This document shows, one piece after another, positions 20,587 through 27,637 of a stretch of 64,000 bases of DNA. The translations under genes were made by a program, and so were the position numbers. The number at the start of each line of letters is the position of its first letter. Positions within the stretch are counted from its first letter, which is position 1. This stretch comes from Leucobacter allii (GTDB taxonomy: Bacteria > Actinomycetota > Actinomycetes > Actinomycetales > Microbacteriaceae): contig NZ_CP095045.1 in assembly GCF_022919155.1 (NCBI RefSeq), forward strand, positions 3,348,001 to 3,412,000, written 5' to 3'. A model generated the notes under the pieces. It saw only the letters and a program-made list of their open reading frames with translations. It made no database searches and was not told the DNA's origin.

Positions 20587-20615
20587 TTGACTCGCGCGGC
20601 GGCGTAGCGTAATAT
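20587..20615 (+). promoter_or_regulatory. rpmH-operon promoter
   Basis: -35 TTGACT (20587-20592), a 17-base spacer and -10 TAATAT (20610-20615), close to the sigma-70-type consensus and the best promoter seen in the window. Transcription would start near 20622, giving a leader of roughly 97 bases to rpmH. Confidence 0.8.
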
Positions 20616-20718
20616 GAAGACCTTGTATGGGCGGCAGCCCCGTGCTGCGCTGCCCGCAATCCGACTTCCTCGTCGCCCGGAGCCTCGGGGATCTGTTCCA
20701 TAAGTCACGGAGTCTGTC

Positions 20719-20856
20719 ATGAGCAAGCGTACCTTCCAGCCCAACAACCGTCGTCGCGCGAAGGTCCACGGTTTCCGCGCCCGCATGCGCACCCGCGCCG
20801 GCCGCGCCATCGTCGCGGCCCGTCGCGGCAAGGGCCGTTCGAAGCTCACCGCGTAA
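20719..20856 (+). CDS. rpmH: 50S ribosomal protein L34
   Basis: 45 residues: [19 protein letters not shown], then [19 protein letters not shown], ending SKLTA. The very basic sequence and its place next to rnpA and opposite dnaA are universal for L34, a small rRNA-binding protein of the large subunit. The ATG at 20719 is 104 bases from the -10 box. Confidence 0.98.
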   Translation: MSKRTFQPNNRRRAKVHGFRARMRTRAGRAIVAARRGKGRSKLTA

Positions 20857-20877
20857 TTCCCCCGCCCCAGGTCGATC

Positions 20878-21261
20878 GTGCCCGCGAGGCTGCATCGGGT
20901 CACCCGGGGTGAGGACTACCGGCGCGCGGTGCGCGCCGGCCGCCGCGTGGGTGGTGCGTTCTGCATCACCCACGCGGTTTTGCGTGCGCCGGGCGATCCC
21001 GCCCGCTTCGGCTTCATCGTCTCGAAGGCGGTCGGCAACGCGGTCACGCGCAACCTGCTCCGACGGCGCATGAAGACCATCGCCGAACGACGGCTGCAGG
21101 CCGGAGTCGCCGGGGTCGACATCGTCTTCCGCGCGCTTCCGGCCTGCGCCGAGGCGAGCTTCCCCGATCTCGAGGCGGAGCTCAACCGGGCGATGGATCG
21201 CGTTCTCCGCCAGCTCGCGCCCGCGACGGGGACGAGCGGGGCGACGGGGGCGGCGCCATGA
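20878..21261 (+). CDS. rnpA: ribonuclease P protein component
   Basis: 127 residues from GTG 20878, 21 bases after rpmH. RnpA helps the RNase P RNA bind pre-tRNA 5' leaders. The start of the fold is RVTRGEDYRRAVRAGRR, and the RNR signature region reads KAVGNAVTRNLLRRRMK. The C-terminus has a short Ala/Thr/Gly tail (ATGTSGATGAA). No ATG is available upstream in frame before rpmH. The stop overlaps the yidD start as ATGA. Confidence 0.96.
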   Translation: MPARLHRVTRGEDYRRAVRAGRRVGGAFCITHAVLRAPGDPARFGFIVSKAVGNAVTRNLLRRRMKTIAERRLQAGVAGVDIVFRALPACAEASFPDLEAELNRAMDRVLRQLAPATGTSGATGAAP

Positions 21262-21563
21262 GGCTGCTCCTCGAGATCTGGCTCCTCCCCCGCAACCTCG
21301 CGATCGCGGCCATGCAGCTCTACCGCCGCATCGTCTCCCCGCTCTACGGGCAGGTGTGCAGGTATTATCCATCCTGTTCCCGATACGCTCTTGAGGCGTA
21401 TCAACTGCGTGGATTCCTCGTCGGAATCGCTCTCACCGCGTGGCGGCTGCTGCGGTGCAACCCCTTCAGTGCGGGCGGCGTCGACGATGTACCGCCCCCG
21501 CGCCGCCCGAAATTCGTCATCAACTCGCGCGGATTCGTCCGCCCCATCGAGCGAAAGGCTTGA
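21258..21563 (+). CDS. yidD: membrane protein insertion efficiency factor YidD
   Basis: 101 residues. YidD assists YidC in membrane protein insertion. It carries the family core YRRIVSPLYGQVCRYYPSCS, then RYALEAYQLRG and a WRLLRCNPFSAGGVDDVP motif with the conserved cysteines. ATG at 21258 overlaps the rnpA stop by 4 bases, and the gene is followed after 5 bases by yidC, so the three are translationally linked. Confidence 0.96.
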   Translation: MRLLLEIWLLPRNLAIAAMQLYRRIVSPLYGQVCRYYPSCSRYALEAYQLRGFLVGIALTAWRLLRCNPFSAGGVDDVPPPRRPKFVINSRGFVRPIERKA

Positions 21564-21568
21564 CCCCG

Positions 21569-22534
21569 GTGGACTTCTTCGAAACGATACTCTGGCCGCT
21601 GCGGTGGCTCGTCGAGCTGGTGCTGTGGGCCTGGCACTGGCTATTCACCGCGCTCGGCATGGACGCGGCGTCCGGCGCCACCTGGCTGCTCTCGATCATC
21701 GGCCTCGTGGTCGTGGTGCGCTCGGCGCTGATCCCGGTGACGGTGCGGCAGATCAAGTCGCAGCGGCGCATGATGGATCTCGCGCCGGACATGAAGAAGA
21801 TCCAGGACAAGTACAAGGGCAAGAAGGATCAGTACTCGCGCGAGGCCATGAGCCGCGAGACCATGGCCCTGTACAAGAAGCACGGCACCAACCCGTTCGC
21901 CTCCTGCCTGCCGATCCTCGTGCAGATGCCCATCTTCTTCTCGCTCTTCTACGTCCTCCGTCACGCGGCCGAGAAGCGCCAGGGCATCGGCTTCATGGAC
22001 GAGGCGCTCACCGAGAACTTCTACAACGCCAAGCTCTTCGGCGTCGCTCCGCTGCGGATGAATTTCGGCAGCGCCTGGGAGGCGCAGAACTGGACCGTCA
22101 TCATCATCCTCGGCACCATCATGGTGCTGATGATCGCCTCCCAGTTCTTCACGCAGCTGCAGATCATGTCGAAGAACGTCTCCGACGAGACGAAGAACTC
22201 CCCGATGTACCGCCAGCAGCGGATCATGCTCTACATCATCCCGTTCGCGTTCCTCTTCTCGGGCTTCACCTTCCCCCTCGCGCTCAACGTCTACTGGTTC
22301 ACCTCCAACCTGTGGACCATGGGCCAGCAGTTCATCGTGATCCGCAACATGCCCACGCCCGGCAGCGAGGCCTGGCGAGCCAGGCAGGAGCGGCTGAAGG
22401 CCAAGGGCAAGCTCACCGACGAGGAGAAGCGCGCCAAGGAGCGGGGCGAGGAGCTGCCCGAGCCGCAGCAGCCGCAGGTGGGGCAGCGGCAACAGCCGAT
22501 CAGCGCGAAGCGCGCCAAGAAGAAGGGGAAGTGA
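21569..22534 (+). CDS. yidC: membrane protein insertase YidC
   Basis: 321 residues from GTG 21569 (VDFFETILWPLRWLVELVL). YidC inserts and folds inner-membrane proteins. Five hydrophobic segments are visible, with WLLSIIGLVVVVRSALIPV bearing the conserved Arg that faces the hydrophilic groove. PILVQMPIFFSLFYVLRHA and ALNVYWFTSNLWTMGQQ are the 60KD_IMP signatures. The tail is Lys-rich (SAKRAKKKGK). A TTG at 21560 overlapping the yidD stop is an alternative, but GTG 21569 has GAAAGG about 10 bases before it. There is no lipobox, unlike many Gram-positive paralogues; this is normal for Actinobacteria. Confidence 0.96.
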   Translation: MDFFETILWPLRWLVELVLWAWHWLFTALGMDAASGATWLLSIIGLVVVVRSALIPVTVRQIKSQRRMMDLAPDMKKIQDKYKGKKDQYSREAMSRETMALYKKHGTNPFASCLPILVQMPIFFSLFYVLRHAAEKRQGIGFMDEALTENFYNAKLFGVAPLRMNFGSAWEAQNWTVIIILGTIMVLMIASQFFTQLQIMSKNVSDETKNSPMYRQQRIMLYIIPFAFLFSGFTFPLALNVYWFTSNLWTMGQQFIVIRNMPTPGSEAWRARQERLKAKGKLTDEEKRAKERGEELPEPQQPQVGQRQQPISAKRAKKKGK

Positions 22535-22536
22535 CC

Positions 22537-23043
22537 GTGAGCACCCAATCCGATGGCATCGCGCGGCCCGACGAGGCGCTCGGGATCGAGGATCTCGAGG
22601 CCGACGGCGATCTCGCGGCCGACTACATCGAGGGACTTCTGGACATCGCCGACCTGGACGGCGACATCGACATCGATGTCGCGAACGGGCGCGCCTACGT
22701 CTCCGTGACCGGCGGCGGGGAGGAGCTCGACCGCCTCGCCGGCCCCGACACCGTGCAGGCGCTGCAGGATCTCACCCGCCTCGCGGTGCAGGCGCGGACC
22801 GGTCGCTTCTCGCGCCTCATCGTGGACATCGGCGGATCGCGCGATGCCCGGGCGACGGAGCTCAAGGGGCTCGTCGACGCCGCGGTCGCGCAGATCGCTG
22901 CGGGCCGCGACGAGGTCGAGCTCGAGCCCATGTCCTCCTACGAGCGGAAGCTCGTGCACGACGAGGTCGCGGAGCGGGGCTACCACTCCGAGTCGCGCGG
23001 CGAGGGCCGCGACCGGCGCCTCGTCATCAGCCGCTCGGCGTGA
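22537..23043 (+). CDS. khpB: KhpB/Jag-type RNA-binding protein (KH + R3H)
   Basis: 168 residues from GTG 22537, just after yidC and preceded by AAGGGGAA at ideal spacing; the GTG at 22531 overlapping the yidC stop is possible. The N-terminal part is acidic (EALGIEDLEADGDLAADYIE). The KH domain covers about 55-105 (ALQDLTRLAVQARTGRFSRL, then DIGGSRDARATEL). The R3H domain is at the C-terminus (MSSYERKLVHDEVAERGYH, then GRDRRLVISRS). It lacks the Jag_N domain of firmicute Jag. The family binds RNA and affects cell division and envelope functions; position after yidC is conserved. Confidence 0.93.
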   Translation: MSTQSDGIARPDEALGIEDLEADGDLAADYIEGLLDIADLDGDIDIDVANGRAYVSVTGGGEELDRLAGPDTVQALQDLTRLAVQARTGRFSRLIVDIGGSRDARATELKGLVDAAVAQIAAGRDEVELEPMSSYERKLVHDEVAERGYHSESRGEGRDRRLVISRSA

Positions 23044-23045
23044 GC

Positions 23046-23059
23046 GTTTCACGTGAAAC
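23046..23059. promoter_or_regulatory. parS site 3 (khpB-rsmG gap)
   Basis: Perfect GTTTCACGTGAAAC two bases after the khpB stop, in the 101-base gap before rsmG. It lies about 720 bp upstream of parA. Confidence 0.93.
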
Positions 23060-23144
23060 CGACAGGCCGGCGCGAGGCTAGCCGCATCCCCGGCGCCCGT
23101 GACGGCCGACCGGGATCCCAGGACCGCACACGGAGGGCAGGCGC

Positions 23145-23786
23145 GTGACCACCAGCATCGAGCTCGAGCCGACGGCAGCCGCGGAGATCGCCGGCGACCG
23201 CATCGGCGTGCTGCGCGCGTTCGCGGACGATCTCGGCCGGCGCGGCGAGGAGCTCGGTCTCATCGGCCCGCTCGAGCCCCCGCGCCTGTGGACCCGTCAC
23301 CTCCTCAACAGCGCGGTGCTGGCGCCGCTGCTCGTGTCCGGCGCCCGCGTTGCGGACATCGGCACCGGGGGCGGCATGCCGGGGCTCGTGCTCGCCATCG
23401 TGCGACCCGATGTCCGCTTCCTGCTCATCGAGCCCATGGAGCGGCGCTGCGCCTGGCTCACCGAGCAGATCGAGCGGCTGGGACTCGAGAACGCCGAGGT
23501 GCGCCGGGGCCGTGCCGAGGAGTTCCATGACGCCTTCGAGGTGGACCAGATCACCGCGCGCGCGGTGACGGCGCTGCGCAAGCTCATCCCGCTCACCGCT
23601 CCCCTGCTGCGCGACGGCGGCGAGATGCTCTTCCTCAAGGGCGCCTCGGTGCAGGAGGAGATCGAGGCCGCGGCGAAGGCGCTGCGGAAGCACCGCGTCA
23701 CGGACGTCGCGGTCGAGGAGCTCGGGATCGGCCAGCTCGATGAAACGACCCGGGTGTTTCGCGCTAAAATCGTGAGACATGGCTGA
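23145..23786 (+). CDS. rsmG: 16S rRNA (guanine527-N7)-methyltransferase
   Basis: 213 residues from GTG 23145. RsmG methylates G527 in the 530 loop of 16S rRNA; loss gives low-level streptomycin resistance. The SAM-binding motif is VADIGTGGGMPGLVLAIVRP, and motif II has FLLIEPMERRCAWL. RLWTRHLLNSAVL is the family N-terminal signature (usually WNxTxxx...HxxDSL; here HLLNS). The 3' end overlaps parA by 8 bases. It is preceded by a parS site rather than a clear promoter, so it may be carried by the rpmH transcript. Confidence 0.95.
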   Translation: MTTSIELEPTAAAEIAGDRIGVLRAFADDLGRRGEELGLIGPLEPPRLWTRHLLNSAVLAPLLVSGARVADIGTGGGMPGLVLAIVRPDVRFLLIEPMERRCAWLTEQIERLGLENAEVRRGRAEEFHDAFEVDQITARAVTALRKLIPLTAPLLRDGGEMLFLKGASVQEEIEAAAKALRKHRVTDVAVEELGIGQLDETTRVFRAKIVRHG

Positions 23787-24714
23787 AGCGGAGAAGTCGC
23801 TCGTCGGCGATCACCTCGTCGACAAGATCCGGCGACGGCGGAAACTCGCGGAGACGGTCTCCCCGCTCCCTGTGCAGACCCGCATCGTCACCGTCTCCAA
23901 CCAGAAGGGCGGCGTCGGCAAGACGACCACGACGGTCAATCTCGCCTCCGCCCTCGCCCGTCGCGGAGCCAACGTGCTCGTCGTCGACATGGATCCGCAG
24001 GGCAACGCCTCCACGGCGCTCGGCGTGCCGCACCGGCCCGAGGTGACCAGCATCTACGACGTGCTGCTCGGCGACGACGACATCGAGGACGCGCTGCAGC
24101 CGACCACCGATCACGAGAACCTGTGGTGCGTGCCCTCGACCATCCACCTCGCCGGCGCCGAGATCGAGCTCGTCTCCCTGGTCGCCCGCGAGCAGCGGCT
24201 CCGCACCGCTCTGCAGCAGTTCCTCGCGGCATCGGAACGGCGCTACCACTACGTGTTCATCGACTGCCCCCCGTCCCTCGGCCTGCTCACGGTGAACGCC
24301 TTCGTCGCGGCGGACGAGGTGCTCATCCCGATCCAGTGCGAGTACTACGCGCTCGAGGGTCTGAGCCAGCTACTCGGCAATATCCAGCTCATCCAGAAGC
24401 ATCTGAACCCCGAGCTCGCGATCTCCACGATCCTCCTCACCATGTACGACGCGCGGACGAATCTGGCTCAGGAGGTCGCGGGCGAGGTCCGCGCCCACTT
24501 CCCCGAACAGGTGCTCGACGCCGTGATTCCGAGATCGGTGCGGATCTCGGAGGCCCCGAGCTACGGGCAGACCGTGCACGCCTACGACGGCGCCTCCATC
24601 GGCGCGCTCGCGTATCTCGAGGCCGCGGCGGAGATCGCGGAGCGGGGAGCGCGGGGCGAGGCGGCACCCGAACGGAACGAGGCCGCCGCCACGGTGGCGC
24701 AGGGAGAGGCATAA
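23779..24714 (+). CDS. parA: chromosome partitioning ATPase ParA (Soj)
   Basis: 311 residues. The deviant Walker A is KGGVGKTT (43-50), the A' motif is VVDMDPQGNASTAL, and Walker B is VFIDCPPSLGLLT. A basic N-terminal extension (KIRRRRKLAE) matches chromosomal ParA. ParA-ATP dimers coat the nucleoid and are released by ParB-parS complexes, which moves origins apart. A Glu/Ala-rich tail ends the protein. It starts inside the end of rsmG and is followed after 3 bases by parB. Confidence 0.97.
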   Translation: MAEAEKSLVGDHLVDKIRRRRKLAETVSPLPVQTRIVTVSNQKGGVGKTTTTVNLASALARRGANVLVVDMDPQGNASTALGVPHRPEVTSIYDVLLGDDDIEDALQPTTDHENLWCVPSTIHLAGAEIELVSLVAREQRLRTALQQFLAASERRYHYVFIDCPPSLGLLTVNAFVAADEVLIPIQCEYYALEGLSQLLGNIQLIQKHLNPELAISTILLTMYDARTNLAQEVAGEVRAHFPEQVLDAVIPRSVRISEAPSYGQTVHAYDGASIGALAYLEAAAEIAERGARGEAAPERNEAAATVAQGEA

Positions 24715-24717
24715 GAC

Positions 24718-25719
24718 ATGGCGACGACGAAGAAGCGAGGCGGCCTCGGCCGCGGGATCGGCGCGCTGATCCCGCAGTCCCCGGCAACCGGCGAGCGACC
24801 GGTCGATGTGTTCTTCCCCGCGAGCGGGGCCGCGGCGGCGGTCGCCGAGGAGCCCGCGGGCGAGGCGAGCGCGTCGGCCGACGCCGAGCTGCGCGACGTG
24901 CCCGGCGCGCGGCTCACGCGCATCGACGTCGCCGACATCGTGCCGAACCGGGTGCAGCCGCGCACCGAGTTCGACGAGGAGGCGCTCGAGGAGCTCACCC
25001 ACAGCGTCCGCGAGTTCGGGGTCTTCCAGCCGATCGTCGTCCGGGCGATCGAGCCGGCCCCGGCCGCGGGCGAACCGCAGTACGAGCTCATCATGGGCGA
25101 GCGGCGCCTGCGCGCCTCCAAGCGCGCGGGCCTCGACACGATCCCGGCGATCGTGCGCAGCACCTCGGACGAGCACATGCTCCGCGATGCGCTGCTCGAG
25201 AACCTGCACCGCGCGCAGCTGAATCCCCTCGAAGAGGCCTCGGCCTACCAGCAGCTGCTCGCCGACTTCGGGATCACGCAGGAGCAGCTCGCGACGCGCA
25301 TCGGCCGCTCCCGGCCGCAGATCTCCAACACCATCCGATTGCTGCGGCTGCCCGAGCCCGTGCAGACCCGGGTCGCGGCCGGCGTGCTCACCGCGGGCCA
25401 CGCCCGCGCCATCCTCTCGCTCGACGGCGACGGCGAGGCCATGCAGCGCCTCGCCGACAAGATCGTGAACGAGGGCCTCTCGGTCCGCGCGGCGGAGGCC
25501 GTCGCAGCCGAGGAGCCGAAGCGGAAGAGCCCGAAGCCGCGCGCCGGCGGGGTCCAGGCGCAGCTCGGCGAGATCGCCGAGCGCCTGGGCGACCGCTTCG
25601 ACACCCGCGTCGCGGTCAAGCTCGGCGCGAAGAAGGGGCAGATCATCATCGACTTCGCCACGATCGCCGACCTCAAGCGCATCCTCGCCGAACTCGGCGA
25701 CCCGGGATTCGGGGCGTAG
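24718..25719 (+). CDS. parB: chromosome partitioning protein ParB
   Basis: 333 residues. It starts with the typical GGLGRGIGALIP (ParA-interacting peptide). The CTPase domain has VQPRTEF and the GERRLRASKRAG box (127-138). The parS-reading helix-turn-helix is TQEQLATRIGRSRPQISNTI. The C-terminal dimerisation domain holds KLGAKKGQIIIDFATIADLK. ParB loads as a CTP-dependent clamp at parS. Five candidate parS sites lie in this window between 3.7 and 23.1 kb, all left of the gene. Confidence 0.97.
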   Translation: MATTKKRGGLGRGIGALIPQSPATGERPVDVFFPASGAAAAVAEEPAGEASASADAELRDVPGARLTRIDVADIVPNRVQPRTEFDEEALEELTHSVREFGVFQPIVVRAIEPAPAAGEPQYELIMGERRLRASKRAGLDTIPAIVRSTSDEHMLRDALLENLHRAQLNPLEEASAYQQLLADFGITQEQLATRIGRSRPQISNTIRLLRLPEPVQTRVAAGVLTAGHARAILSLDGDGEAMQRLADKIVNEGLSVRAAEAVAAEEPKRKSPKPRAGGVQAQLGEIAERLGDRFDTRVAVKLGAKKGQIIIDFATIADLKRILAELGDPGFGA

Positions 25720-25723
25720 CCGC

Positions 25724-26188
25724 ATGGCCGCCGAGGAGCGGATCGTCGCGGCCGAGCGCGTCGTCGCGGCCGAGGCGGCGGAGATCTTCGAGCTCATCGC
25801 CGATCCCGCGCGGCAGCCCGAGTGGGACGGCAACGGGAACCTCACCGCGGCCGGCGCGGGGCAGCGCGTCCGCGCCGTCGGCGACGTGTTCACCATGACG
25901 ATCCACACCGGCGAGGTGCGCGAGAACCGCATCGTGGAGTTCGTCGAGGGGCGAAGGATCGCCTGGCTCCCCTCCCCCGTCGGGCTGCCGGAGCCCGGCC
26001 ACCTGTGGCGGTGGGAGCTCGAACCCCTGGCATCGGGCGGCACCCTCGTCCGCCACGGCTACGACTGGAGCGGGCTCACCGACGAGACCCGTTTCGCGCG
26101 CGCCCGGGCGAACACCGCGGAGGCGCTCCGCGCCTCGATCGACCGGCTCGCCGGGCTCGTGGAGACCGCGGACGATCCGAGGCGCTGA
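25724..26188 (+). CDS. SRPBCC-fold (polyketide cyclase/START-like) protein
   Basis: 154 residues, 4 bases after parB. The SRPBCC pattern is visible: VAAEAAEIFELIADPARQPEWDG split as VAAEAAEIFELIAD and PARQPEWDG, then RIVEFVEGRRIAWLP, then LWRWELEP and LVRHGYDWSGL, ending in a long helix. These proteins bind hydrophobic ligands in a helix-grip cavity; the specific ligand is unknown. It shares the par operon by spacing, which may be coincidental. A strong hairpin terminator follows. Confidence 0.83.
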   Translation: MAAEERIVAAERVVAAEAAEIFELIADPARQPEWDGNGNLTAAGAGQRVRAVGDVFTMTIHTGEVRENRIVEFVEGRRIAWLPSPVGLPEPGHLWRWELEPLASGGTLVRHGYDWSGLTDETRFARARANTAEALRASIDRLAGLVETADDPRR

Positions 26189-26194
26189 CACGAC

Positions 26195-26230
26195 GCGGGC
26201 GGGCGCCGTCCGAAGACGACGCCCGCCCGC
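26195..26230. terminator. bidirectional terminator between par operon and trxA
   Basis: A 16-bp stem with one mismatch (GCGGGCGGGCGCCGTC / GACGACGCCCGCCCGC) closes on a CGAA loop. It lies between the converging SRPBCC and trxA genes. There is no U-tract, as is common in G+C-rich Actinobacteria. Confidence 0.75.
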
Positions 26231-26247
26231 GAACCGCGGAACCGGGA

Positions 26248-26571
26248 TCAGATGATGCCGTTGAGGTGCTCCTCGATCATCGGCTTCGGCATGGCGCCGA
26301 TGATCTCGCGCACCTCCTCGCCGTTCTTGAAGACCTTCATCGCGGGGATGGAGGTGATACGGTACTGGGCCGCGAGGTTCGGGTTCTCGTCGACGTTCAG
26401 CTTGACGATGCGGAGCTTGCCCTGCTGCTCCACGGCGATCTCGTCGAGGATCGGCGCCACGGCGCGGCAGGGGCCGCACCAGGCCGCCCAGAAATCGACG
26501 AGGACGGGGACGTCGCTCTGCAGCACGACCTTGTCGAAGGTCTGCTCGTCGACGGTGATAGCTTCGGACAT
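26248..26571 (-). CDS. trxA: thioredoxin
   Basis: 107 residues. Thioredoxin reduces protein disulfides with electrons from TrxB. The active site is WCGPC at about 31-35 within VLVDFWAAWCGPCRAVAPIL. The cis-proline is in TSIPAMKVFKNGE. It is a full-length single-domain protein. It follows trxB after 31 bases on the same strand, so the two form an operon. Confidence 0.97.
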   Translation of the reverse strand: MSEAITVDEQTFDKVVLQSDVPVLVDFWAAWCGPCRAVAPILDEIAVEQQGKLRIVKLNVDENPNLAAQYRITSIPAMKVFKNGEEVREIIGAMPKPMIEEHLNGII

Positions 26572-26602
26572 GATGTCTCCTTCGTGACTGCGTTCGGTTC
26601 GG

Positions 26603-27562
26603 TCAGCCGACGAGGGCGTCGGCCGGCTGGGCTGCGGACTCGCCGAGCGCGGCGAGGTAGTGCTCGGCGTCGAGCGCCGCGACGGTGCCGGAGGCGGCCG
26701 CCGTGATCGCCTGGCGGTACGTGGGATCGACGACGTCGCCCGCCGCGAACACGCCGGCGGCCGAGGTGCGGGAGCTCCGGCCGTCCACCGCGATGGTGCC
26801 CTCGGCCGTCAGGTCGAGCTTGCCGTGCACGAGGTGCGTGCGCGGATCGTTGCCGATCGCGATGAAGAGCCCCTCGAGCGGCAGCTCGCGCTCCGTGCCG
26901 TCGACCGTGTCGCGCAGCGTGACGCCCGTGACCTCGGCGTCGCCGTGGATGGCGGCGACCTCCGCGTTCCAGACGAACTCGATCTTCTCGTTGTCGAAGG
27001 CGCGCTGCTGCATGATCTTCGAGGCCTTGAGCTCCTCGCGACGGTGGATCACGTAGACCTTCGACGCGAAGCGGGTGAGGAAGGTGGCCTCCTCCATCGC
27101 CGAGTCGCCTCCGCCCACGACGGCGATCGTCTTCTCGCGGAAGAAGAAGCCGTCGCAGGTGGCGCACCACGACACCCCGTGCCCGGAGAGCCGATCCTCG
27201 TCGGCGATGCCCAGTTTGCGGTACGCCGAACCCGTGGCGTAGACCACGGTGTGCGCCTCGTGCACCGAGCCGTCGCCGGCGGTGACGCGCTTCACCTGGC
27301 CCGAGAAGTCGACCTCGGTGATGTCGTCGTAGACGACCTCGGTGCCGAACCGCTCGGCCTGCTCCTGCATCTTCTGCATGAGATCGGGGCCCTGCACGCC
27401 CTCGGGGAAGCCCGGGAAGTTCTCGACCTCGGTCGTGTTCATCAGCTCGCCGCCGATCCCCACGGAGCTCGCGAAGAGCAGCGGCTGCAGGCCCGCGCGC
27501 GCGGCGTAGATCGCGGCGGTGAATCCGGCGGGGCCGGAACCGATGATGATGATGTGTCGCAT
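26603..27562 (-). CDS. trxB: thioredoxin-disulfide reductase
   Basis: 319 residues from ATG 27562 (MRHIIIIGSGPAGFTAAIY), preceded by GAGGAG; a further upstream in-frame ATG lacks support. The FAD-binding GSGPAG is at the N-terminus, the redox-active CATC in SWCATCDGFFF at about 135-145, the NADPH motif in VVGGGDSAMEEA, and the C-terminal FAD motif in VFAAGDVVDPTYRQA. It reduces thioredoxin with NADPH. In many Actinobacteria murJ lies directly upstream; here the next gene upstream is the DUF6049 gene with no murJ between. Confidence 0.97.
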   Translation of the reverse strand: MRHIIIIGSGPAGFTAAIYAARAGLQPLLFASSVGIGGELMNTTEVENFPGFPEGVQGPDLMQKMQEQAERFGTEVVYDDITEVDFSGQVKRVTAGDGSVHEAHTVVYATGSAYRKLGIADEDRLSGHGVSWCATCDGFFFREKTIAVVGGGDSAMEEATFLTRFASKVYVIHRREELKASKIMQQRAFDNEKIEFVWNAEVAAIHGDAEVTGVTLRDTVDGTERELPLEGLFIAIGNDPRTHLVHGKLDLTAEGTIAVDGRSSRTSAAGVFAAGDVVDPTYRQAITAAASGTVAALDAEHYLAALGESAAQPADALVG

Positions 27563-27637
27563 GGGGCTCCTCGCGCGCAGTGCTGTGAGAGTCGCGGCGT
27601 TCGCCGCACGGTGGGTACAACCCATCCTAGGCGCGCG

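Larger units (their letters stand above)
20398..20718. other. dnaA-rpmH divergent intergenic region
   Basis: 321 bases with no gene. It holds the dnaA promoter on the left, DnaA boxes TTATCCACA (20450-20458) and TTGTCCACA (20538-20546; the form common in Streptomyces), and the strong rpmH promoter on the right. It may form a second part of the origin together with the dnaA-dnaN gap. No small gene is apparent. Confidence 0.7.
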
